A stretch of 64,000 nucleotides of DNA, taken from positions 48,924-112,923 of the forward strand of contig NZ_NQVN01000018.1 in the NCBI RefSeq assembly GCF_002770725.1, read 5' to 3'. Positions within the stretch are counted from its first letter, which is position 1; the number at the start of each line of letters is the position of its first letter. Below the pieces are notes generated by a model that was given only the letters and a program-made list of their open reading frames with translations, did no database searches and was not told where the DNA came from. Below are positions 1-8,116 of the stretch, piece by piece. The position numbers were made by a program, and so were the translations under genes. The stretch comes from Pleomorphomonas carboxyditropha (lineage in GTDB: Bacteria > Pseudomonadota > Alphaproteobacteria > Rhizobiales > Pleomorphomonadaceae).

Positions 1-105
1 CAGAGGTTGCAGGATAACGCGATCCCCCTCCGCCGTCACCACCTCCGCCTTGGAGCCGCCGCTGGCGCTCATGAATGTCGGCGGCCGCCTGCGGGCCTCG
101 TCCAT
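1..105 (-). CDS. partial hypothetical CDS running off the left edge
   Basis: An open minus-strand frame starts at ATG 105..103, or at a second in-frame ATG at 72..70, and runs off the window edge without a stop. It gives about 35 residues beginning MDEARRRPPTF, with a basic N-terminus followed by a stretch rich in valine, glutamate and glycine. There is no clear Shine-Dalgarno sequence in front of either start, and I do not recognise the family. The next gene (243..911) is on the same strand but downstream in the sense of transcription would lie to the left, so this could be the following gene of a short unit. It could also be chance. Confidence 0.3.
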   Translation of the reverse strand, partial: MDEARRRPPTFMSASGGSKAEVVTAEGDRVILQPL

Positions 106-242
106 AGGCGCGCAAACGGCGGCTTTCTCATTCGCTGCGCTTGAACGGGACCGGCGGCAATCGGCCCATGTCGGACTTCAGATCTCAACAGCCCAATATC
201 CCTGGGAGCTGCCCCGCTCGTACGAGGCGCCGCTCCCTCCCC

Positions 243-911
243 CTACTTCCGCGCCACCCAGATCATATGCCGCGCGCCCCGCTTCTTCCCGTTCGCCCGC
301 GTCGGCACCTCCGTCACCGTGAAGCCGGCCTTTTTCAGTCGCCGCGTGAAGGCCGGGTCGGGCGTTGACGACCAGACCGTGAAGACGCCGCCGGGGCGGA
401 GCGCCTGCCACGTCGCGCCGAGGCCGGCGGCGGAGTAGAGGGCGTCGTTGCCCTGGCGCGTCAGCCCTTCCGGGCCGTTGTCGACGTCGAGCAGGATGGC
501 GTCCCAGCTTCTGGCGGCGGCGCGGATCACCATGCCGACATCCTCCTGGCGCACCGTGACGCGCGGATCATCGAGGCAGCCGCCGAACACCTCGGCCATC
601 GGCCCGCGCGCCCATTCCACCACCGCCGGCATCAGCTCGGCGACGGTGACGCGCGCGCCGTCGTCGAGCGCCTTCAGCGCCGCCCTCAGCGTGAAGCCCA
701 TGCCGAGGCCGCCGATCAGCATCTTCACCTGCGGCCGCCCCGCAAGCGCCGCTGTGGCGAGCGTCGCCAGCGCCTCCTCCGAGCCGGAAAGGCGGCTGTT
801 CATCAGCTCGTTGGCGCCGAGCATGATGGAAAACTCGGTTCCGCGCCGCATCAGCCTGAGCTCGACGCCATCTTCGGTTTCAACGGCGCCCAGCCGGACC
901 CAGGGAAGCAT
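243..911 (-). CDS. spermidine-synthase-like SAM-dependent methyltransferase
   Basis: 222 aa with the Rossmann fold of the spermine/spermidine synthase group. The glycine loop IGGLGMGF is at about residues 66-73. The acidic residue that usually binds the ribose is Glu92 in VTVAELMP. Asp124 (RQED) and the LDVDNGPEG segment (141-149) follow, in the place where polyamine synthases carry their catalytic aspartate. Small stand-alone proteins of this kind are usually annotated 'spermidine synthase' or 'spermidine synthase-like', but the amine substrate is not shown by the sequence, and the N-terminal beta domain of true SpeE is short here. Cytosolic, with no signal peptide. It stands alone, followed upstream by a hairpin repeat pair. 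Confidence 0.75.
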   Translation of the reverse strand: MLPWVRLGAVETEDGVELRLMRRGTEFSIMLGANELMNSRLSGSEEALATLATAALAGRPQVKMLIGGLGMGFTLRAALKALDDGARVTVAELMPAVVEWARGPMAEVFGGCLDDPRVTVRQEDVGMVIRAAARSWDAILLDVDNGPEGLTRQGNDALYSAAGLGATWQALRPGGVFTVWSSTPDPAFTRRLKKAGFTVTEVPTRANGKKRGARHMIWVARK

Positions 912-1042
912 TCAGAATACCCGACAGTGGAAATCGGCGGCCACCCTACACGAGCGCGCCCCCGCAGCACAGGGAGAGAAGGTCTGAGATGGCCGCTGGA
1001 CAGGAAGCAATGCGCGATACCAACCCCTTGCTCTACCTTCTC

Positions 1043-1132
1043 GAGGTCCCCGCCTTCGCGGGGATGACAATCTATGCGATTGTTTTGTTTATATAATTCT
1101 GTCATCCCCGCGAAGGCGGGGACCTCGGGCAG
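1043..1132. repeat. facing pair of GTCATCC-type hairpin repeats
   Basis: Two copies of the window's main palindromic repeat lie in opposite orientation. The left copy (1043-1068) reads GAGGTCCCCGCCTTCGCGGG onward and the right copy (1101-1132) reads GTCATCCCCGCGAAGGCGGG onward. They are separated by an A/T-rich spacer with TTTATATAATTCT. Both have the CCCCGC/GCGGGG stem variant. They fill the gap between the methyltransferase and the FGGY kinase terminator. Confidence 0.9.
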
Positions 1133-1163
1133 AATGAAGTGCAACGCCGATATCGGGCTCCCC

Positions 1164-1204
1164 CAAAAGAAAACATCCCCGGCGACACGCGGTCACCGGG
1201 GATG
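1164..1204 (-). terminator. intrinsic terminator of the FGGY kinase
   Basis: On the minus strand a perfect 9-bp stem (CATCCCCGG / CCGGGGATG, with an inner GAC/GTC pair) is followed by TTTTCTTTT. It lies 25 bp past the kinase stop codon, as expected for a Rho-independent terminator. Confidence 0.85.
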
Positions 1205-1229
1205 CTCGATTTCTATCGAAGCGACCGGA

Positions 1230-2831
1230 TCAGCTGATGGCGTCCACCGCCGCTTTCTGGATCGCCAATCCCGCCTCATACTGCTTCAGCCAGGCGCCAT
1301 AGCCGGCGACATCGGCCGGATCGGGCTTGGCCACGTCGAGCTTGGCCGCCGCGAACACCCGCTCGTTGAGATAATCGCCCAGCCCCTGGCCCTTGCCGCT
1401 CCTCAGGTATTCGGCCAGCACGGCGATGCCCCAGGCGCCGCCCTCGCTGGCCGTGTCGCCCACCGTCACCGGCGCGCCGATGGCCGCCGCCAGGAGGCGC
1501 TGGGCGACGCCGGCCGTCTTGAACATGCCGCCGTGGGCGAACATCGAATCGAGCTTCACGCCCTCACCGTGCAGCACGTTCATGCCGAGGCTGAGCGTGC
1601 CGAAGGCGGCGTAGAGCTGGGTGCGCATGAAGTTGGCGAGCGTCAGGCGGCTGCCGGGGGTGCGCACCACCAGCGGCCGGCCCTCGGTGAGGCCGGTGAT
1701 CGGCTCGCCGGCCAGATAGTTGTAGGCGAGAAGCCCGCCGCCGTCCGCCTCGCCCTCCAGCGCCGCCGAGAACAGCGCGCCGAACACCGCGTTGGCGTCC
1801 GACTTGCCGCCGATCGCCTTGGCGAATTCGGTGAACACGCCGGCCCAGGTGCCGAGCTCGCTGGCGCCGTTGTTGCAGTGCACCATGGCCACGAGGTCGC
1901 CGCCCGGCGTGGTGACGATGTCGAGCTCCTCATGCACCGTGGTCAGCGGCTTTTCCAGCACCACCATGGCGAAGATCGACGTGCCGGCGCTGATGTTGCC
2001 GGTGCGCGGCGCCACGGCGTTGGTCGCCACCATGCCGGTGCCGGCGTCGCCCTCCGGCGGGCAAACCGGCGCGCCGGCCTGAAGCTTGCCGGTGGGGTCG
2101 AGCAGCTTGGCGCCCTCGGCGGTCAGCGATCCGGCGTCCTCGCCGGCCACCAACACCCTAGGGAACAGCGAGGGCGCGTCGAGCCCCGGCTTGTGGGCGG
2201 CCACCATCTCGCCGAAGCGCTTCAGCATCGGCGCGTCGTAGTCGTGGGTGGCGGCGTCGATCGGGAACATGCCCGAGGCATCGCCGACGCCGATCACCTT
2301 CTTGCCGGTCAGGCGCCAGTGCACGAAGCCCGAGAGCGTGGTGATGAAGGCGACGTCGGCGACGTGCGGCTCGCCGTCGATCACCGCCTGGTAGAGATGG
2401 CTGGCCGACCAGCGGAGCGGGAAGTTGAAGCCCAGCGTCCCGGTCAGCTCGGCGGCGGCGCGCTCGGTGTTGGTGTTGCGCCAGGTGCGGAACGGCACCA
2501 GGAGCTTGCCGGCCGCGTCGAACGCCAGATAGCCGTGCATCATCGCCGAGAAGCCCAGCGCGCCGACCTTGGTCAGCGCCACGCCGTGCCGCTTCTCGAC
2601 ATCGGCCCGGAGCGCCGCGAAGGCCGCCTGCAACCCGGCCCAGATCGCCTCTTCCGAATAGGTCCACAGGCGATCGACGAACTGGTTCTCCCAGCCGTGC
2701 GTGCCGGTGGCCAGCACCTGATGGTCCGCCCCGATCAGGCAGGCCTTGATGTTGGTGGACCCGAGTTCGATCCCCAGCGACGTGCGCCCCCCGGCGATCT
2801 CCCCGGCAATGCTGCTGCCCTGCTCACTCAT
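1230..2831 (-). CDS. FGGY-family carbohydrate kinase (xylulokinase-like)
   Basis: 533 aa with the two-domain actin-like fold of FGGY sugar kinases. The N-terminal phosphate-1 motif LGIELGSTNIKACLIG is at residues 19-34. A central EGDAGTGMVATNA segment and the glycine-rich GNISAGTS follow, and the C-terminal adenosine motif FAHGGMFKTAGVAQRLLAAA lies near residues 430-450. It should phosphorylate a ketose with ATP, but the sugar cannot be read from the sequence. An L-fucose-isomerase-like enzyme (8117-9529) and a LacI regulator (9696-10721) lie 5-7 kb away and may belong to the same pathway. The gene has its own terminator and a candidate operator upstream at 2910-2931. Confidence 0.88.
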   Translation of the reverse strand: MSEQGSSIAGEIAGGRTSLGIELGSTNIKACLIGADHQVLATGTHGWENQFVDRLWTYSEEAIWAGLQAAFAALRADVEKRHGVALTKVGALGFSAMMHGYLAFDAAGKLLVPFRTWRNTNTERAAAELTGTLGFNFPLRWSASHLYQAVIDGEPHVADVAFITTLSGFVHWRLTGKKVIGVGDASGMFPIDAATHDYDAPMLKRFGEMVAAHKPGLDAPSLFPRVLVAGEDAGSLTAEGAKLLDPTGKLQAGAPVCPPEGDAGTGMVATNAVAPRTGNISAGTSIFAMVVLEKPLTTVHEELDIVTTPGGDLVAMVHCNNGASELGTWAGVFTEFAKAIGGKSDANAVFGALFSAALEGEADGGGLLAYNYLAGEPITGLTEGRPLVVRTPGSRLTLANFMRTQLYAAFGTLSLGMNVLHGEGVKLDSMFAHGGMFKTAGVAQRLLAAAIGAPVTVGDTASEGGAWGIAVLAEYLRSGKGQGLGDYLNERVFAAAKLDVAKPDPADVAGYGAWLKQYEAGLAIQKAAVDAIS

Positions 2832-2909
2832 CGGCTTTCAACTCCCTTGTCCGGCGTCCGCGCAGCGGGCCGCCGGGTATGATTGTTGACCTCACCATAG
2901 CGCAGGACG

Positions 2910-2931
2910 CCTGTCGATGAGTAGTGACAGG
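2910..2931. promoter_or_regulatory. inverted repeat upstream of the FGGY kinase
   Basis: CCTGTC-N10-GACAGG lies about 80 bp upstream of the kinase start codon in the 200-bp gap to poxB. Its position fits a regulator site for the kinase, but the arms are only 6 bp and no regulator is identified. Confidence 0.35.
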
Positions 2932-3033
2932 TAGAGGGGAGGATATGGAGGATGCTGCCGGTTTGGCAGCACGGGAGTTCGCGGGGGCGGACAACGCCAC
3001 CTCCCGCGAGATCATCGGCCAATTTCCGGCCAC

Positions 3034-4755
3034 CTACCGCCAGTTCGTCTTGGCCAGCTCGATCAGCTCGTCGCCGCGGCCGCTCAGGATCGCCCGCATC
3101 ATGTAGAGCGAGAAGCCCTTGGCCTGTTCGAGGGTGATCTGCGGCGGCATGGCCAGTTCCTGCTTGGCGGTCATCACGTCGACCAGCACCGGCCCGGGCG
3201 TGGCGAAGGCCTCGTCCAGCGCCGCCGGCAGCGCCTTGGCGTCGTCGACGCGGATGCCCTTGATGCCGATCGCCTCGGCCACCTTGACGAAATCGGGGCT
3301 GTTGAGGTCGGTGTCGTCGGAGATGTAGCCGCCGGCCTTCATTTCCATGGCGACGAAGCCGAGCGAGCGATTGTGGAAGATGATGATCTTGAGCGGCAGG
3401 TCGAGCTGGCGGACCGAGAGGATGTCGCCCATCAGCATGGCAAAGCCGCCGTCGCCGCACAGCGCCACCACCTGGCGGTTCCGGTCGATGCCCTGCGCCC
3501 CGATACCCTGCGACAGGGCGTTGGCCATCGAGCCGTGGTTGAACGAGCCGACCAGCCGCCGCTTGCCGTTCATCGTCACATAGCGCGCCGCCCAGACGGT
3601 GGGCGTGCCGACGTCGCAGGTGAAGATCGCATCGTCGGCCGCCTTCTCGCTGACGAGGCGGGCGAGATACTGCGGATGGATCTGCCCCTTCTCGCCGTCC
3701 GGCGTGGCAAGGTCATCGAGCCCCTTGCGCGCCTTGGCATAATGCTCCAGCGCCGTCTTGAGGAAGCCGTCGTCGCTCTTCTCCGGCAGCTTTTTCAGCA
3801 GCGCGCTCACCGTCGCCTTGACGTCGCCGACGATCCCCAGATCGATCTGCGTGTGGGCGCCGAGGCTTTCCGGCCGGCTGTCCACCTGGGCGATCCTGGC
3901 GCCGGTGGGGTAGAAGGCGCGATAAGGGAAGGATGAGCCGAGGATCAGCAGCGTGTCGGCGGCGCCCATGGCGTGATAGCCGGAGGAAAAGCCGATCAGG
4001 CCGGTCATGCCGACGTCGTAGGGGTTGTCGTATTCCACGAATTCCTTGCCGCGCAGGGCATGGACGATCGGCGCCTTCAGTCGCTCGGCCAGCGCCACCA
4101 CCTCGTCATGCGCCTCGGCGCAGCCGGCGCCGCAGAGCAGCGTCACCTTCGAGCTGCCGCTCAGCATGTCGGCGAGGGCATCCACCTGCCCATCGGACGG
4201 AACAAGCCGGCCGAGCTCCGGCTCGCGCCAACGGATGTCGACATCATCGGGCATCGGCTTCAGCGCCACGTCGCCCGGCAGCACGATGACGGCGACGCCG
4301 CGCTTGGCGATGGCCGTGCGCACGGCGATTTCAAGGACGCGCGGCATCTGGTCGGGGTTGGTCACCAGCTCGCAATAGACCGAGCACTCCCGGAACAGCT
4401 CCTGCGGATGCGTCTCCTGGAAATAGCCGGAGCCGATCTCCGACGACGGAATATGGGCGGCGATCGCCAGCACCGGCACATGGCTGCGCTGGCAGTCGAA
4501 CAACCCGTTGATCAGGTGCAGGTTGCCCGGCCCGCACGACCCGGCGCACACCGCCAGCTCGCCGGTGATATGCGCCTCGGCGCCGGCCGCGAACGCCGCC
4601 GCCTCCTCATGCCGCGTTCCCATCCAGCGGATCTCGCCCAGCCGGTGCAGGCTGTCGCTGAGCCCGTTGAGGCTGTCGCCCGTCACGCCCCAGATGCGTT
4701 TCACCCCGGCCTCGCCGAGGAACCGGGCGATGTAATGGGCGATGGATTCGGTCAT
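3034..4755 (-). CDS. poxB: pyruvate dehydrogenase (quinone) / pyruvate oxidase, ThDP-dependent
   Basis: 573 aa from ATG 4755, close to the 572 aa of E. coli PoxB. That start gives [20 protein letters not shown], which matches the family N-terminus, and AGGA lies about 12 nt upstream; a longer open frame reaching 4866 looks like leader. The enzyme oxidises pyruvate to acetate and CO2 with ThDP and FAD and passes electrons to ubiquinone at the membrane. The N-terminal pyrimidine-binding domain has the [11 protein letters not shown] segment. The C-terminal ThDP motif starts [11 protein letters not shown] and ends with HNRSLGF, where E. coli has [12 protein letters not shown] follows, as in PoxB. 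Single gene, same strand as the neighbouring kinase. Confidence 0.9.
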   Translation of the reverse strand: MTESIAHYIARFLGEAGVKRIWGVTGDSLNGLSDSLHRLGEIRWMGTRHEEAAAFAAGAEAHITGELAVCAGSCGPGNLHLINGLFDCQRSHVPVLAIAAHIPSSEIGSGYFQETHPQELFRECSVYCELVTNPDQMPRVLEIAVRTAIAKRGVAVIVLPGDVALKPMPDDVDIRWREPELGRLVPSDGQVDALADMLSGSSKVTLLCGAGCAEAHDEVVALAERLKAPIVHALRGKEFVEYDNPYDVGMTGLIGFSSGYHAMGAADTLLILGSSFPYRAFYPTGARIAQVDSRPESLGAHTQIDLGIVGDVKATVSALLKKLPEKSDDGFLKTALEHYAKARKGLDDLATPDGEKGQIHPQYLARLVSEKAADDAIFTCDVGTPTVWAARYVTMNGKRRLVGSFNHGSMANALSQGIGAQGIDRNRQVVALCGDGGFAMLMGDILSVRQLDLPLKIIIFHNRSLGFVAMEMKAGGYISDDTDLNSPDFVKVAEAIGIKGIRVDDAKALPAALDEAFATPGPVLVDVMTAKQELAMPPQITLEQAKGFSLYMMRAILSGRGDELIELAKTNWR

Positions 4756-5072
4756 GAGAGAATCTTTCCTGCGAAACCTGCCAGCGGCGGCGGAGACCCG
4801 ATGAAACCACCGATCCGCCGCACATTCACCCCGGCCTAAAGCCACAAAACACGCGAAATGCGGCAAGAGAGAAACGTGGTAGGGCTAAGAACCGAATTCA
4901 ATCGACAAACCAATGCACTGACGGAAGGACAGCCATGCTGACGCATTTTACCCGCTGTCGTGGGAGCTGGGAAGGTAGCAGGGGTTAGGGGCGGAAGATT
5001 GTACAGAACGTGCGGGAGGTTTTGGACATCTCAGATGATGCAATCTGGAAGAAGGGTTTCCAGAGATCTCGA
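4756..5072. other. intergenic leader region of poxB
   Basis: About 320 bp between the AbiTii gene stop and the poxB start. It carries no hairpin repeat, unlike most gaps of this size in the window, and I see no clear palindrome or consensus promoter. The AbiTii gene on the right side is markedly poorer in GC, so the left edge of the inserted segment probably lies here. Confidence 0.4.
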
Positions 5073-5960
5073 TCAGCTACCCAAAATATTTCCGATTAAG
5101 GCCAAAGCGCCACTTGCCATAAGATTCCCGGCGGCCCCAGCTAAGGCTGAACGGACGTCAACGAGGAGCCCTCGAAGCCTTCCGTTATCCGGCTCAGGTT
5201 TCTCAGCCTCAATAAGCAAACTTTCAACGGCGGAAGAAAGCACCTTCCCGTCAGCGCCAGCGGCAACCAAAGTGTCATGACCCGAGCGAAGCTGCTGAGC
5301 CAAGTCTTTGACCCGTATAATGCTTATACTACCACCAACAATATCGCGGACATGATTGTGGCTTCCCAGGACACCCACAAAACTTCCGACAGAACCAATC
5401 GTAATGGCAGGATTGTTTTGTGCTGCAATCTTCTCTTCCGCTTTAAAAGACATCCCCTCGCCTTTCACTCCGGATCTCTCAAGCTCGATTGCCCAATCAA
5501 GGACCATATTCCGCACCTTATTGACAATACCAACAAGAACCCCACGGTCGATAAAATTGACCATTTCCGCAAATTCAACTCCGCTATTTTTGTTCAGGGC
5601 GTCAATCAATTGTGCCGACAAGCGCTGCTGAAAAAATCCACCACTATCTTCTTTAAGAAGATCCTCAATCGCAGCGATGGGCTGCCCATTACTAGCTTTT
5701 GATATTGATTCTATTAACTTTGGCGTCCCCATAATTGGGATCCAGCCATTGAAGGGATTGAATGCTTTAGGCACACCTTTGATTTGTCGATATGGGGGAA
5801 CGGGGTTAGTGGAATAGCCATTTAGTTCGTTATCCACCCATTCCTCGACCACAGGCAATTGAAGCTTGACAGCGGCCAGCTTCACTTTTCGCAACAGGGT
5901 TGAAACCGGCGTTTGAGCATCAAGAGCTTCGCGCTGTATTTCTTCAACTAGCCCGACCAT
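5073..5960 (-). CDS. AbiTii-domain protein, candidate abortive-infection factor
   Basis: 295 aa. The first about 90 residues (LVEEIQREALDAQTPVSTLL, then KLQLPVVEEWVDNELNGY) match the AbiTii domain found at the N-terminus of abortive-infection and other phage-defence proteins. The middle (about 95-210) has no motif I recognise. The C-terminal 25 residues are small and hydrophobic (AGAAGNLMASGALALIGNIL), which suggests membrane insertion or oligomer formation. The gene is visibly AT-richer than its surroundings and uses codons such as AAA, AAT and ATA freely, pointing to transfer. AAGGAGT lies 9 nt before the start ATG. It follows the DUF1963 gene on the same strand with a 61-bp gap. Confidence 0.75.
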   Translation of the reverse strand: MVGLVEEIQREALDAQTPVSTLLRKVKLAAVKLQLPVVEEWVDNELNGYSTNPVPPYRQIKGVPKAFNPFNGWIPIMGTPKLIESISKASNGQPIAAIEDLLKEDSGGFFQQRLSAQLIDALNKNSGVEFAEMVNFIDRGVLVGIVNKVRNMVLDWAIELERSGVKGEGMSFKAEEKIAAQNNPAITIGSVGSFVGVLGSHNHVRDIVGGSISIIRVKDLAQQLRSGHDTLVAAGADGKVLSSAVESLLIEAEKPEPDNGRLRGLLVDVRSALAGAAGNLMASGALALIGNILGS

Positions 5961-6021
5961 CGCTCATACTCCTTGACCGACAATTGGCGCCACAATTCGA
6001 AACGAGATCATCGAAGCCTCC

Positions 6022-7515
6022 TCAATACCCTTCGAGCCACCCGCGCACTCGGTCGAAACGGTCCTGCCGCAAATCATCAGGCGAAACAGACACATAAAGC
6101 GCGCCTGCATCGCCCCATGACCAGCCCATAGCGTCGTCGGAACCCATCTGGAACAACAGCGCTCCATGCGGCACCGGGCCACTATCAGGCTGAATCCGAC
6201 CGGGCTGGCCGCCCATGCGGTGCGGGCGATTTTCGTAGATCGACCTTAGCCGCGCTTCCACGTCGGGAAGCAACGCCTTTGGAACAGCAGGACCGGTGCC
6301 GCTGGCTCGCACGTAGGCGTCGATCAGATCCTCCCGAACCGCCATTTTCAAATGCGGCTTAATAAAAATGCGAGGCGCTCCTGCCTCGGTGATTTTGGCT
6401 CGACAGGTTGCCTCAATCGCCTGCCAATCGGCATCTATCAGCGGTGCGTCGAGATCCTGCGCGAGAATGCGCTTCATAGTCTCCTCCGCAAAATTCCACT
6501 TCGGGGAGCCCTGCCGATCGAGGTCGCGTAGCATGCTCTCGATAAAATGCCGGACTTCGCGCCACGTCAAATGCTGGTCGGTGTGGGGCCGTTTTTCCTC
6601 TGGCGAGTCTACGTGAAAGGTATGCTCGAACCAGTTCTGGTCGCTATCCCCCAGCGGCGCATCAAGATCGTGCTTCGGGATGGTGTATGTCCTCCATTCT
6701 TCGGCATTGTGCCGTTGCACGAAGTTTTCGCGCTTGTAGTCCCGAATAATGCCTTCGACGAAATAGAGCGCTCCGCGCCACGTGAGCGGATGCTTGCCGT
6801 CGGGTTCGTAGGAACCCATGCCCCACTTGGACACCGGCACCTCGTAAAGCTCCTCTCCCGACACTGGTGGAGGCCCTTCTTCCTCGTCGGAGGGCGTGTA
6901 TTCCTGCGCCACCAGATCAACCGGCCACCTGCGCCACATCTTTGGCACGCCGGGCCGGAACTCGGCCTTATAACCGATCAAGTCCGACATCGAATGACGT
7001 ACCGTGGACATGTCCTCCGGTGGCTGCCGCTCCGCACCGAGCTGATCGATATGCAGAACCTGGACAGCGCCATCTGCCGACAGGTCTTCGAGTTGCAGCA
7101 CCTCGACGAACAACAGCAGCCACCCGTTGTGCGGACCGAGCCCGTTCCAGAGGTTGATGGGAAGGTCGGCGCAGTCGATCTGCGCAATGAAATGCAGCGG
7201 CGCTCCGTCGCCTGCGCGAGGCCATGCGACGCTCTCAGGCATCATCGGCAACCCGCCTAGCCAAGATCGCGGCGCCTCGCCGAAGCGAATAGGTACCTGC
7301 CGCTTCAGGATGACCGTGGTTTGCTTGTCCGCCTGAGCGTCGTGCCCAGATGCCATCGCCAGCGCCATGCCCGGCTCCCCCATATCAGTTGTCTTTAGTC
7401 TTGCAAAATCATGGTGGCCATGCTCGGCCGCGAGGGCCTGCGTCGCAGGGGCCGCCAAATAAGCCAAGCAAGCGGCGCAGAAGAACAGGACTTTTCCGAA
7501 AACGGTGCAGACCAT
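6022..7515 (-). CDS. exported DUF1963 (YwqG-like) protein with long central insert
   Basis: 497 aa from ATG 7515. The start overlaps the stop of the upstream gene in a TGATG, so the two are translationally coupled. Residues 1-29 are a signal peptide (VLFFCAACLAYLAAPATQAL). The N-terminal half has the YwqG signature LGGLPMMPESVAWP, then FIAQIDCADLP. The C-terminus ends with the family's closing segment GALLFQMGSDDAMGWSWGDA. Between them lie roughly 300 residues of insert, rich in Trp, Asp and His, with no motif I know. YwqG-like proteins are normally cytoplasmic with no assigned activity, so export is unusual. Base composition is lower in GC than the housekeeping genes nearby. Confidence 0.7.
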   Translation of the reverse strand: MVCTVFGKVLFFCAACLAYLAAPATQALAAEHGHHDFARLKTTDMGEPGMALAMASGHDAQADKQTTVILKRQVPIRFGEAPRSWLGGLPMMPESVAWPRAGDGAPLHFIAQIDCADLPINLWNGLGPHNGWLLLFVEVLQLEDLSADGAVQVLHIDQLGAERQPPEDMSTVRHSMSDLIGYKAEFRPGVPKMWRRWPVDLVAQEYTPSDEEEGPPPVSGEELYEVPVSKWGMGSYEPDGKHPLTWRGALYFVEGIIRDYKRENFVQRHNAEEWRTYTIPKHDLDAPLGDSDQNWFEHTFHVDSPEEKRPHTDQHLTWREVRHFIESMLRDLDRQGSPKWNFAEETMKRILAQDLDAPLIDADWQAIEATCRAKITEAGAPRIFIKPHLKMAVREDLIDAYVRASGTGPAVPKALLPDVEARLRSIYENRPHRMGGQPGRIQPDSGPVPHGALLFQMGSDDAMGWSWGDAGALYVSVSPDDLRQDRFDRVRGWLEGY

Positions 7516-7820
7516 CAGCAGAACGAGCCCCCGCGCGCGTAGCAATTGAAGCGTTCGACCGCCTCGTTGTATTCCCGAATGGTGGCCGTCTTCTCGTCGT
7601 TCAGACAATCGAAATATCGTTCGATGCTGTCTTGGTAGGATTCCATCTCGGACTTGCAGGAGCTGAACTCCCAATCGCTGTCGAACTTGCCCATCATGGG
7701 GCACGACGGCGCCGTCGGCCGGGTGCAAAACAGCCCCATGGCCGATACCGGCTGATGCAAACCGACGAGAAGCAGCGCCGCCGCAGCCGCACCCTTCGAT
7801 AAGCCATTCAGGAAAAACAC
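7515..7820 (-). CDS. small exported cysteine-rich protein
   Basis: 101 aa with a clear signal peptide (residues 1-27, GAAAAALLLVGLHQPVSA). The mature part of about 74 residues holds six cysteines, the last being the C-terminal residue, so three disulphides in the periplasm are likely. The middle (SCKSEMESYQDSIERYFDCL) looks helical and amphipathic. It is the first gene of a coupled pair with the DUF1963 protein (TGATG overlap at 7513-7517), which suggests equimolar production and a shared role. I recognise no family. Confidence 0.65.
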   Translation of the reverse strand: MFFLNGLSKGAAAAALLLVGLHQPVSAMGLFCTRPTAPSCPMMGKFDSDWEFSSCKSEMESYQDSIERYFDCLNDEKTATIREYNEAVERFNCYARGGSFC

Positions 7821-8116
7821 AACGCGCCCCCGCCCCAGCAGCGCCCTTCCCCGATAGAACGCCCGCTATGGCGGACTATGGCGTGCCCAAAAGCGGCCGG
7901 CAATCGGAAGCTATTGCTTATCAACCGAAGCGCGTATGCGGGAATCCGTCACGTCGTGCCACTCCCCCACCCTTGCCTCTCCCCCTCTCCTGATGTACGC
8001 TCCTCAAACCTCGCTTGATCCCCCCAAATCTCCCGCAATTCTCTACCGAAAAACTCCCCTTATCCCTTTCCGGTAGCGTACCTCAGAAATTCAAGCGACA
8101 GCGGAGGAGCGAACTG

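Noticed and set aside
1074..2882. 602-codon open frame on the plus strand opposite the FGGY kinase
   Set aside because: It is antisense to a complete, well-conserved kinase, is very rich in Arg, Ala and His, and has no ribosome site or domain; it is a by-product of high-GC codon use.
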